A stretch of DNA of 5,321 nt from Candidatus Margulisiibacteriota bacterium. GTDB taxonomy: Bacteria > Margulisbacteria > WOR-1 > JAKLHX01. The stretch's first letter is position 1. Each line of letters opens with the position of its first letter. Below, one piece after another: positions 1 through 5,321 of the stretch. Position numbers and translations under genes: made by a program. The stretch is taken from positions 1 to 5,321 of the forward strand of contig JAKLHX010000083.1 of assembly GCA_022709925.1 (NCBI GenBank), written 5' to 3'. The notes beneath the pieces were generated by a model that saw nothing but the letters and a program-made list of their open reading frames with translations, made no database searches and was not told where the DNA came from.

Positions 1-577
1 TCTTTTTTGTCTCTTCGGCATCGATGAACCCTCCCTCTATCAAGGGAACGAATAAAGGACATGCAGCCGCCGATACCTTTATATCCTTATTGAGCTTTTT
101 TATCGCCCGTTGATAAGCTGAGGAATCTACTGTCGCCTGAGTTGCGATCAAACCTATCTTCTTGTTCTTTGTGGCCCTTACGGCCGCCGAAGCCCCGGGC
201 TCTATAAGTGAAATGATCGGGACATCATATTTATCTTTTATCATCGGATAAGCGATAGCCGAAGAAGTCCCGCATGCCATTATCACCATCTTGGCCCCCA
301 GAGCTACCAGATAGTTCATTATCTCGTAATTGAACTTCACTATTTCATTAGGGGTCCTTCCGCCGTACGGGACGCGTGCGGTATCGGCAAAATATATGAC
401 ATCTTCCATCGGGAGCTGTTTTGCGACTTCCTTGAGTACGGTAAGCCCCCCAACCCCAGAATCGAACATGGCAATAGGGGACATCGGGCCGATCTTCGAA
501 GCAGTAGATCTCTCTCCCACTTTTTGTACTACCCTTCCGGAGTAAAGCGATCCGCTTATAGCAAAATTCTCAGACAT
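1..577 (-). CDS. murI: Glutamate racemase, 3' end cut by window edge
   Basis: This enzyme converts L-glutamate to D-glutamate in the cytoplasm, for UDP-MurNAc-peptide synthesis. The 192 visible residues show the family motifs in order: FDSGVGG at 38-44 with the proposed catalytic Asp39, FADTARVPYG at 63-72, ACGTSSA at 101-107 with the first catalytic Cys102, and CPLFVPLIEGG at 173-183. The C-terminal part with the second catalytic Cys (usually GCTHYPLL) lies beyond the left edge, because the family is normally about 255-285 residues. The ATG at 577 is chosen because GGGGTG lies 3 nt upstream and a good promoter precedes it. It gives about 31 residues ahead of the usual start. An internal ATG at 484 (MSPIAMFDSG) would give the standard N-terminus but has no Shine-Dalgarno sequence. 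The Asn of the usual CNT motif is Gly here. The gene is divergent from the methyltransferase gene on its 5' side. The family call is secure; the start is less so. Confidence 0.93.
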   Translation of the reverse strand, partial: MSENFAISGSLYSGRVVQKVGERSTASKIGPMSPIAMFDSGVGGLTVLKEVAKQLPMEDVIYFADTARVPYGGRTPNEIVKFNYEIMNYLVALGAKMVIMACGTSSAIAYPMIKDKYDVPIISLIEPGASAAVRATKNKKIGLIATQATVDSSAYQRAIKKLNKDIKVSAAACPLFVPLIEGGFIDAEETKK

Positions 578-580
578 AAA

Positions 581-586
581 CACCCC
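581..586 (-). promoter_or_regulatory. Ribosome-binding site for the long murI start
   Basis: The minus strand reads GGGGTG three bases before the ATG at 577. Its GGTG part pairs with the 3' part of the anti-Shine-Dalgarno sequence, which places the ATG at a normal aligned distance. No comparable purine tract precedes the alternative ATG at 484, so this site favours the extended protein. Confidence 0.45.
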
Positions 587-612
587 GTTTTGCCGGCGCG
601 GTCTTTAAGACA

Positions 613-641
613 ATTTTATAGCAAAACCTTTGTTTTATCAA
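613..641 (-). promoter_or_regulatory. Predicted sigma70-type promoter of murI
   Basis: On the minus strand, TTGATA (636-641) is followed by a 17-bp spacer and TAAAAT (613-618). Each hexamer matches consensus at five of six positions. Transcription would start near 606, giving a leader of about 29 nt that includes the GGGGTG ribosome-binding site at 581-586. This supports the ATG at 577 as the murI start. It is a pattern match only. Confidence 0.6.
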
Positions 642-651
642 ATTAAGTGAA

Positions 652-662
652 ATCCCCGGGAT
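652..662. repeat. Short perfect inverted repeat in the divergent gap, possible operator
   Basis: ATCCC, a central C, then GGGAT forms a perfect 5-bp inverted repeat. It is a GC-rich island in an AT-rich gap. It lies ten bases upstream of the murI -35 hexamer and inside the spacer of the possible methyltransferase promoter, where a dimeric regulator could act on both genes. Its size is small enough that chance is a real alternative. Confidence 0.25.
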
Positions 663-667
663 CATTG

Positions 668-676
668 TGCGATAAA
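668..676 (+). promoter_or_regulatory. Possible extended -10 promoter of the methyltransferase gene
   Basis: TGC followed by GATAAA (671-676) resembles an extended -10 element, with the hexamer matching consensus at four of six. The expected -35 position (648-653, TGAAAT) is poor. A start near 683 would leave a leader of about 24 nt containing the Shine-Dalgarno sequence. No better plus-strand promoter is visible in the 129-bp divergent gap, so this is a weak call. Confidence 0.25.
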
Positions 677-693
677 TATATGAATATTTTTTT

Positions 694-700
694 GAAAGGA
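694..700 (+). promoter_or_regulatory. Shine-Dalgarno site setting the methyltransferase start
   Basis: GAAAGGA ends six bases before the ATG at 707. This is the best ribosome-binding site for the reading frame. The upstream in-frame GTG at 647 has no such tract, so the 20-residue longer version of the protein is unlikely. Confidence 0.7.
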
Positions 701-706
701 ACACAA

Positions 707-1735
707 ATGGCTTTTAACATGCAAACTCTGGCAAGGACGGGATTTCTGTTCGTCGGAAAAAGTTCCACACAGTTCACAGGCACCACAGTAAGGGCAAATA
801 TGCTGGACCCGAAACTTCAGACAAGATCGCTGGTCTCTGCGGACAGGTTTTTTACGGAAAAAGGCCATCCTTTGCAGCTCATAACCCCCATGATGGATCT
901 TGCGACCGCGACAAAAGGGTTCGGTGGAGAAGTCAGATATCCAGAAAATGCAGCGCCGGAAGTTATCGCTTTCGCCGCAGATGTGGCAGGCAGCATTGAT
1001 AATGTGCCGAACGGAACATTTGACAGGGAAGCGGACAACGGCATCCAAGTAACGAAGTTACTCCGAGATCATTACGGAAATGATGGTCCGTTCATCGCGA
1101 ACTGTATCCTTGGACCATTTTCCCTGGCAGCACGCCTTGCCGGCGAGACGGACCTGTTGACCCGCACCTGCGACGATCCTGAAAAGGTTATCAGTCTCGT
1201 CGAAAAGGCAACAGACTATCTTGTGAAACAAGCAACGGCTACTATTGAAGTCTGCGGCAAGGGAACGGGGGTCATAGTCTGCGAACCAACTGCCGGAATG
1301 TTGAACAGATGGTTTGCAGCCACGTATTCCAATCCTTACGTAAAAAAAATCATGGTCCCTGTAAAAGAGAAAGGCGGGATACCGACATACCACAATTGCG
1401 GGGATTCGGTCCCGGGTTTTGCTGATACACTGAACGATATCGGAGCGGAGATGATACACATAGGGAATGGCACCAATAACTGCATCAATATCGCCGAAGT
1501 TGCAACATCGATAGCAGGGAATATATGGCTCAGCGGGAACCTTAATCCCGCCCTTTTCATCCAAACATATGAAAAAGGAGCTTTCTACCAAATGACATTA
1601 GCAATGCTCAGATCAATGGGAGGATTTAAGAATTATATCGCTTCATGCGGATGTGATCTTCCGTTCGACGCAAGACCGGAAAACATGCTGGAATTCTTTG
1701 CGGCAGTACGGGACTTTTACGCGGAAGCAGCCTGA
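707..1735 (+). CDS. MtaA/CmuA-like corrinoid methyltransferase (uroporphyrinogen decarboxylase superfamily)
   Basis: This 342-residue cytoplasmic protein belongs to the URO-D superfamily and most resembles the zinc-dependent MtaA/CmuA/MtbA methyltransferases. Those move a methyl group between a corrinoid protein and a thiol such as coenzyme M. The visible features are PMMDLATATKGFGG at 61-74, CEPTAGML at 192-199 followed by the FAATYSNPYVKKI segment, HNCGD at 229-233, LSGNLNPALF at 275-284 and SCGCDLP at 313-319. His229-x-Cys231 and Cys316 fit the H-x-C...C zinc site of the MtaA type. The arginine-rich N-terminal motif of true uroporphyrinogen decarboxylases (PVWxMRQAGR) is absent, so heme synthesis is unlikely. 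The ATG at 707 is supported by GAAAGGA six bases upstream. It is the only plus-strand gene here, with no corrinoid protein or partner methyltransferase beside it, so substrate and acceptor are unknown. Family placement is firm; the exact reaction is inferred. Confidence 0.88.
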   Translation: MAFNMQTLARTGFLFVGKSSTQFTGTTVRANMLDPKLQTRSLVSADRFFTEKGHPLQLITPMMDLATATKGFGGEVRYPENAAPEVIAFAADVAGSIDNVPNGTFDREADNGIQVTKLLRDHYGNDGPFIANCILGPFSLAARLAGETDLLTRTCDDPEKVISLVEKATDYLVKQATATIEVCGKGTGVIVCEPTAGMLNRWFAATYSNPYVKKIMVPVKEKGGIPTYHNCGDSVPGFADTLNDIGAEMIHIGNGTNNCINIAEVATSIAGNIWLSGNLNPALFIQTYEKGAFYQMTLAMLRSMGGFKNYIASCGCDLPFDARPENMLEFFAAVRDFYAEAA

Positions 1736-1743
1736 TCTATTAA

Positions 1744-3846
1744 TTAAATCTTCCTTAAGACCTCGAAGTACTGTTTGATGCCTTCGAATATAGTCCTGGC
1801 TATGAACTCCTGCCAGGCAGGGTCCATGGCCAGCGCTTCTTCCTGCCTGTCGTTCAGATAAAGCGGCTCGACAAGCACCGAAGGGATAGGACTGTTGTAG
1901 ATGACATAGAATTTTACCCTTTGAAGTCCCCTATCGGTCCTTTTAAGATTAAACACCATATTCCTGTGCACTACATCGCCCAAAAGCTTGCTGCTTGGAT
2001 TGTAGTAATAAGTCTCCGTTCCGGATATCCCGCCTTTTTCCGAAGAATTGTAATGAACGCTTACCAGAAGGTCCGCTTTGTTGTTCTTTGCGAATTCCAC
2101 ACGGTCCTGAAGACTGATGAACGTGTCATCCTCCCTTGTAAGCAAAGGGATAGCTCCCGCATCGGAAAGCAGTTTCGCAAGCTTGAGGGACGTCGCGAGA
2201 TTTATGTTCTTCTCTTTCACCCTGTCCCCCGATATCCCGAAAGCCCCCGGATCGTTACCCCCGTGCCCGGGATCTATTATTACCACCCTGCCCTTCAATA
2301 TCTTCAGTTTTTTTGGTTTTGGCGCCTCGACCTTTTGTTTTTGTATCACGATCGCGCAATATCTTTGGTCGTCCGATATCACGGTGCCATAGTCTATGTC
2401 CTTGTTGAGGTCTATAACGATACGCGAAGCAAGCGGTTCTGACTTGAATTGGCTCGCGCGGATCCTTAATATCCCGCCTTTATTTATTTCCTTGAACTTA
2501 TCCGCATTATAAAGGGCGTTCGGTATGTCTACGATTATCCTGTCGGGCTCATAAAGCCTTTTTAATTCAAAATACACCGGTTTCGTGGAATTTATCTCTA
2601 TTTTTATGGAGCTGCCTTCGTCCGTGAACCTTACACTGTTTATTGAAGGAGGGAAATTGACGACAAGCCGGCTGCCGTCAAGCACGGGTTTTATTGATTG
2701 CTCTTCATCAAGATATATCCCGATCTTGGCAATACCTCCGTCCTGGATAGCTTTTATGCCTTTTATCCCTTCTTCTTTTACGGATATCTTATTGCTCTCG
2801 AGGTCCAGGATAAAATTCGGGACCTTCACCGCATAGACTTTCAGTTTTTCTTTGAGCTCCGCTTCGAATGTGCCTATCCCCGAAGAAGCTTCGATTATCA
2901 CGGCTTTAGCTCCGGAGACCTCATCCCAGGATATCTTCGTTATACGGTGGGCAACGTACAGAGTAGATCCGGACTTGCTCCAATATCCTTTAAGACCGAG
3001 CCATTTTACGGCCGAAAGCAAAGGGATGTAAATGTCCCTGCCGATCCTTGCAGCCTTTGAGCTCATCGCTCTATCATATCCATTGACGGCCATGATCGCG
3101 CTGCCTTCTTTGATACGCGCCTGCACCTCGTCACTCAGCCTGAATGTTACGGTCTTCGTCCTTGATTCATAAAGGGACGTATATCCGAAAGAATAGAAGA
3201 ATGATTTTGCCGGCACCATAAGGCGTCCTTTTACAAATACCGGCCTTCTTCCCAGTTTTAATTTATTCCCGTTGACCACAACGGAGAATTTCTTCAATTT
3301 TGCGAGCTGCGGCAATTTTGGAGGGACAACAGGAACTATCTCTTTATTGAACCTGGATTCGGATATCTGCTCTTCCCGCGGAAACTCTTGCTGGTTGATA
3401 GGGACCTCTATTTTTTTCTTTGAGGATCCTTCCATCGTGCCGAGGAACAAAGGAGATGATGCCGGGGAACTTATTATTATCAGGATCTTCCTGCCGCCGT
3501 CGGAAGAAACGACTTTTTTCGCTATATCCCTCTTCAATTCCGCGGCTATCCTGAAATTGTACGGGTCGGTAGTGTTCTGCGCCCACCTTATCGATGAAAT
3601 ATTATCGCTCTTCAGCTCGATCTGTTGTTTCCCGGACTTAAAGACAGCCCCGTTAAAATCTATTACAATCCTGTCCGGCTCTTTCAAAAAAAATATCTTT
3701 GGGTCTGCCGGCTCTGACAATTGGACGGATATGGAATCGGAACCCGCATCGCTGTCCACAGAAACGTTAAGAACATCCTGCGCGAAGGATGTTCCTAAAC
3801 AGGACAAAAAAAATGCCGCAATAAGAATATTTAGAACTCTTCGCAT
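1744..3846 (-). CDS. Secreted N-acetylmuramoyl-L-alanine amidase with AMIN and copper-amine-oxidase-N-like domains
   Basis: This zinc enzyme cuts the bond between MurNAc and L-alanine of peptidoglycan, outside the cytoplasmic membrane. The protein has 700 residues. Residues 1-22 are a signal peptide (MRR, hydrophobic core, SFA before Gln23). An AMIN domain spans about 24-128, then a Pro- and charge-rich linker, then a copper amine oxidase N-like domain at about 187-300. A divergent AMIN-like stretch follows at about 305-400, another AMIN domain at about 404-503, and the Amidase_3 catalytic domain at about 519-700. Catalytic features are VVIIDPGHGG with His528, Glu545, SVHYN with His598, and VLVEP with Glu660, which matches the zinc ligands and catalytic Glu of the family. 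Only about 60 residues separate His598 from Glu660, leaving no room for the long autoinhibitory helix of E. coli AmiB/AmiC. The ATG at 3846 is preferred because AAAGG lies seven bases upstream. A TTG at 3861 overlapping the cca stop would add five residues. It follows cca by 11 nt and is probably in the same operon. Confidence 0.95.
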   Translation of the reverse strand: MRRVLNILIAAFFLSCLGTSFAQDVLNVSVDSDAGSDSISVQLSEPADPKIFFLKEPDRIVIDFNGAVFKSGKQQIELKSDNISSIRWAQNTTDPYNFRIAAELKRDIAKKVVSSDGGRKILIIISSPASSPLFLGTMEGSSKKKIEVPINQQEFPREEQISESRFNKEIVPVVPPKLPQLAKLKKFSVVVNGNKLKLGRRPVFVKGRLMVPAKSFFYSFGYTSLYESRTKTVTFRLSDEVQARIKEGSAIMAVNGYDRAMSSKAARIGRDIYIPLLSAVKWLGLKGYWSKSGSTLYVAHRITKISWDEVSGAKAVIIEASSGIGTFEAELKEKLKVYAVKVPNFILDLESNKISVKEEGIKGIKAIQDGGIAKIGIYLDEEQSIKPVLDGSRLVVNFPPSINSVRFTDEGSSIKIEINSTKPVYFELKRLYEPDRIIVDIPNALYNADKFKEINKGGILRIRASQFKSEPLASRIVIDLNKDIDYGTVISDDQRYCAIVIQKQKVEAPKPKKLKILKGRVVIIDPGHGGNDPGAFGISGDRVKEKNINLATSLKLAKLLSDAGAIPLLTREDDTFISLQDRVEFAKNNKADLLVSVHYNSSEKGGISGTETYYYNPSSKLLGDVVHRNMVFNLKRTDRGLQRVKFYVIYNSPIPSVLVEPLYLNDRQEEALAMDPAWQEFIARTIFEGIKQYFEVLRKI

Positions 3847-3853
3847 CAAAACG

Positions 3854-3858
3854 CCTTT
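3854..3858 (-). promoter_or_regulatory. Shine-Dalgarno site for the amidase, at the cca stop codon
   Basis: The minus strand reads AAAGG with seven bases to the ATG at 3846. It begins at the last base of the cca TGA stop. This supports the ATG over the TTG at 3861, which has a purine tract almost touching it. The close packing allows ribosomes ending cca to reinitiate on the amidase. Confidence 0.6.
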
Positions 3859-5180
3859 CAATCCTTGTATTGTCTTATGATCTTGAGCAGCGATTCTCTC
3901 TTGTTAAGGACGGGATCATCCAGCACCTTCTCAAGCAAAGAATTAAGGACCTTCCCTACTTTAGGGCTTTCCTTGATCTTAAGGGTCTTCATCACGTCCT
4001 TGCCGTTCACTTTAAGATCGGAAACATTCAGGGCATTTTCCTCGTCGAGCACTTTTTTAACCCTGGATTTCAATCCTTTCAGATAACCCGGGTCTATCTG
4101 CCTCTCCATCGCTTTCATATCGCTTATGCGCAGGATGAACAGGTCCTCAAGATTATCAGGGCCCACCCTTTTGATGAACCTGCGGACCGCCGAATCGCTC
4201 CATTCCTGGGTGTAATTGAACATATGGTTTTTTATGAGGTTTACAACCTCTTTTGTGTCATCGTTACTGAATTTTAATCTCTTCATGATCTTCCTGGCAG
4301 TAACCGCGCCGGCATTATCATGATCGTAAAAAGTGTCGCCTTTTTTACAAGCCGGCTTGCTTATATCGTGCAGCAAGGCCGCGAGCCTGACTAGAGGCAA
4401 TTCTTTCGGGGCCGCATCGCATGCATATATGCTGTGATAGTAGACGTCGTGGACATGGAAGGCTTTAGGCTGTTCCACCCCGACACATTTTTCAAGTTCC
4501 GGAAGTATCGCCTTGAGCAGGCCGGCCTTTCTCATATATTCGAACCCCAACGACGGCCTTTCCGATGACATCATCTTCATGATCTCGTCACGGACCCTCT
4601 CCGCTGCTACTTTTTTGAATATCCTGAGGGTCTTTGATATGGCACGGAGCGTTGCATCCTCTATTGAGAACCCGAGTTTAGCAGCAAAACGGCAGGCCCT
4701 AAGAGCGCGCAACCCGTCCTCTTTAAATCTTTCGAGCGGTTCTCCTACCGCCCTTATCATCTTTTTTTCGAGGTCCGATCTCCCTTCAAAGGGATCGATC
4801 AATTCGTCTTCTATAGGGTCATACGCTATGGCATTTACGGTGAAATCGCGCCTCGAGAGGTCTTCTTTGATGTCTTTTGTGAACGATATCTTATCGGGAT
4901 GTCTGCCGTCGGTGTATTTTTCATCGCACCTGAAAGTAGTTACCTCAAAGTCCCCGTCCTTTAAAAGCACCGTGACCGTCCCGTACTTTATGCCGGTGGG
5001 CACGACTTTTTCAAAAAGAGAGGTCACCTGCTGAGGGGAAGCGTCCGTCGTGATGTCCCAGTCATATACCGGCATTCCGAGCAATATGTCGCGGATACTG
5101 CCGCCGACAACATAGGCCGCAAAACCGTTCTTTCTTAATACGTCTATGATATTAAGTACGCCTTTTGGTATCTTGAACAT
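3858..5180 (-). CDS. cca: tRNA nucleotidyltransferase (CCA-adding), class II with HD domain
   Basis: This cytoplasmic enzyme adds or repairs the 3' CCA of tRNA from CTP and ATP without a nucleic acid template. The 440-residue protein is complete. The head domain has VVGGSIRD at 24-31 and Asp40-Trp-Asp42, the two metal-binding carboxylates. RRDFTVNA lies at 110-117. The neck motif EDGLR at 154-158 matches the EDxxR signature whose Asp and Arg select CTP and ATP in class II enzymes. The RNA-binding head-neck region continues to about 232 (ERVRDE at 194-199). An HD-type domain follows, with HVHD at 242-245, His249 and LLHD at 269-272. Such HD domains give phosphatase or phosphodiesterase activity in some bacterial Cca proteins. 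A CC-only or A-only adding enzyme, or a poly(A) polymerase, cannot be excluded by reading alone. The ATG at 5180 has no Shine-Dalgarno sequence, and the predicted promoter sits almost at the start codon. The gene heads a likely two-gene unit with the amidase. Confidence 0.93.
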   Translation of the reverse strand: MFKIPKGVLNIIDVLRKNGFAAYVVGGSIRDILLGMPVYDWDITTDASPQQVTSLFEKVVPTGIKYGTVTVLLKDGDFEVTTFRCDEKYTDGRHPDKISFTKDIKEDLSRRDFTVNAIAYDPIEDELIDPFEGRSDLEKKMIRAVGEPLERFKEDGLRALRACRFAAKLGFSIEDATLRAISKTLRIFKKVAAERVRDEIMKMMSSERPSLGFEYMRKAGLLKAILPELEKCVGVEQPKAFHVHDVYYHSIYACDAAPKELPLVRLAALLHDISKPACKKGDTFYDHDNAGAVTARKIMKRLKFSNDDTKEVVNLIKNHMFNYTQEWSDSAVRRFIKRVGPDNLEDLFILRISDMKAMERQIDPGYLKGLKSRVKKVLDEENALNVSDLKVNGKDVMKTLKIKESPKVGKVLNSLLEKVLDDPVLNKRESLLKIIRQYKD

Positions 5181-5189
5181 AGCAAAATC

Positions 5190-5218
5190 AGTTTACAATA
5201 CGAAAAAACCAAAGTCAA
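5190..5218 (-). promoter_or_regulatory. Predicted promoter of cca giving a nearly leaderless transcript
   Basis: On the minus strand TTGACT (5213-5218, five of six to consensus) is separated by exactly 17 bp from TAAACT (5190-5195, four of six). The start of transcription would fall near 5183, only about three bases ahead of the cca ATG at 5180. The absence of any Shine-Dalgarno sequence before that ATG agrees with leaderless translation. A perfect TATAAT also occurs upstream at 5229-5234 (minus strand) but has no recognisable -35 at 16-18 bp. Confidence 0.5.
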
Positions 5219-5228
5219 AATAAGACTT
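5203..5228 (-). terminator. Weak stem plus T-tract after the upstream gene, possible terminator
   Basis: Read on the minus strand, AAGTC (5224-5228) and GACTT (5212-5216) can pair around a 7-nt loop. They are followed by TGG and then six T (5203-5208). The stem has only five pairs, two of them GC, so termination would be inefficient. The element overlaps the -35 box of the cca promoter, and chance is a serious alternative. Confidence 0.2.
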
Positions 5229-5243
5229 ATTATAGAGAGGAGC

Positions 5244-5321
5244 TCATTTTAGGAGGTAGAACGTCACATCGTAATTGCCCGGCAGATAATTCTCGGAGAT
5301 CCGGATATTTTGCGTTATCGT
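5244..5321 (-). CDS. 3' end of an unidentified gene
   Basis: An open frame enters from the right edge on the minus strand and gives 25 residues (TITQNIRISENYLPG followed by NYDVTFYLLK) before a TGA at 5244-5246. The alternating hydrophobic and polar pattern with a Pro-Gly turn looks like a terminal beta-strand pair, which argues for real coding sequence. It fits the minus-strand run, ending 63 bp before cca. Too little is visible to name a family. Confidence 0.5.
   Translation of the reverse strand, partial: TITQNIRISENYLPGNYDVTFYLLK

Noticed and set aside
330..545. 71-codon plus-strand open frame at the left end
   Set aside because: Antisense to the FDSGVGG and DTARVPYG coding region of murI; shadow only.
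647..706. GTG start at 647 extending the methyltransferase by 20 residues
   Set aside because: No Shine-Dalgarno sequence before it, the extra residues are not like the family, and the predicted promoter would start transcription downstream of it.
1058..1591. 177-codon minus-strand open frame opposite the methyltransferase
   Set aside because: Cys- and Arg-rich translation with no family pattern, whereas the plus frame has a complete URO-D superfamily protein with a Shine-Dalgarno site.
1921..2442. 173-codon plus-strand open frame opposite the amidase catalytic domain
   Set aside because: Shadow of the Amidase_3 coding region, which carries all catalytic residues in the minus frame.
3825..3846. 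Lipoprotein signal (FLSC) in the amidase leader
   Set aside because: The residues before the Cys do not fit a normal lipobox, and an SFA/Q signal peptidase I site lies just after, so ordinary secretion is more likely.
3272..3880. Long plus-strand open frame of 202 codons antisense to the amidase 5' end
   Set aside because: It lies wholly opposite a gene with strong domain and signal-peptide evidence. The translation shows no recognisable motif, and no ribosome-binding site or promoter stands out.
4513..5034. 173-codon plus-strand open frame opposite cca
   Set aside because: Ser/Phe-rich shadow translation of a well-supported cca gene; no motif of its own.
5244..5260. Strong AGGAGGT on the plus strand as a ribosome-binding site for a plus-strand gene
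   Set aside because: No start codon at a suitable distance, and the bases are explained as codons of the minus-strand gene end (YLLK region).

Overview
The window is a gene-dense stretch of a bacterial chromosome. It holds five protein genes, two of them cut by the window edges. Four lie on the minus strand: an unidentified gene end, a tRNA nucleotidyltransferase (cca), a large secreted cell-wall amidase and a glutamate racemase (murI). One gene, a corrinoid-type methyltransferase of the uroporphyrinogen decarboxylase superfamily, lies on the plus strand between the amidase and murI. I see no RNA genes, insertion sequences, CRISPR arrays or attachment sites.

Layout from left to right: murI (minus, about 192 residues visible, 3' end outside the window); a 129-bp divergent control region with a good sigma70-type promoter for murI and a weaker one for the methyltransferase; the methyltransferase (plus); an 8-bp gap between two converging stop codons; the amidase (minus); an 11-nt gap; cca (minus); a 63-bp spacer holding the cca promoter; and the last 25 codons of an unknown gene (minus). 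cca and the amidase are closely spaced and probably co-transcribed from the promoter just upstream of cca.

The amidase cleaves peptidoglycan in the periplasm or outer wall, and MurI makes D-glutamate for peptidoglycan precursors, so these two form a cell-wall pair. Cca adds or repairs the CCA end of tRNA and is a housekeeping gene. The methyltransferase is functionally unrelated and points the other way. It looks like an insertion into an otherwise one-directional minus-strand run.

The organism is a bacterium with peptidoglycan, probably anaerobic or with corrinoid-based C1 metabolism, as suggested by the MtaA/CmuA-like gene. Base composition is intermediate, and ATA (Ile) and AGG/AGA (Arg) codons are frequent. 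AMIN-domain amidases are typical of diderms. An uncultured candidate-phylum lineage is plausible (for example near Margulisbacteria/Saganbacteria, Omnitrophica or Elusimicrobia), but that placement is a guess from style, not proof. I do not see a clearly new biological system here. The more interesting points are the near-leaderless cca promoter, the composite amidase architecture, the changes in MurI (N-terminal extension, Cys-Gly-Thr motif) and the inserted methyltransferase.
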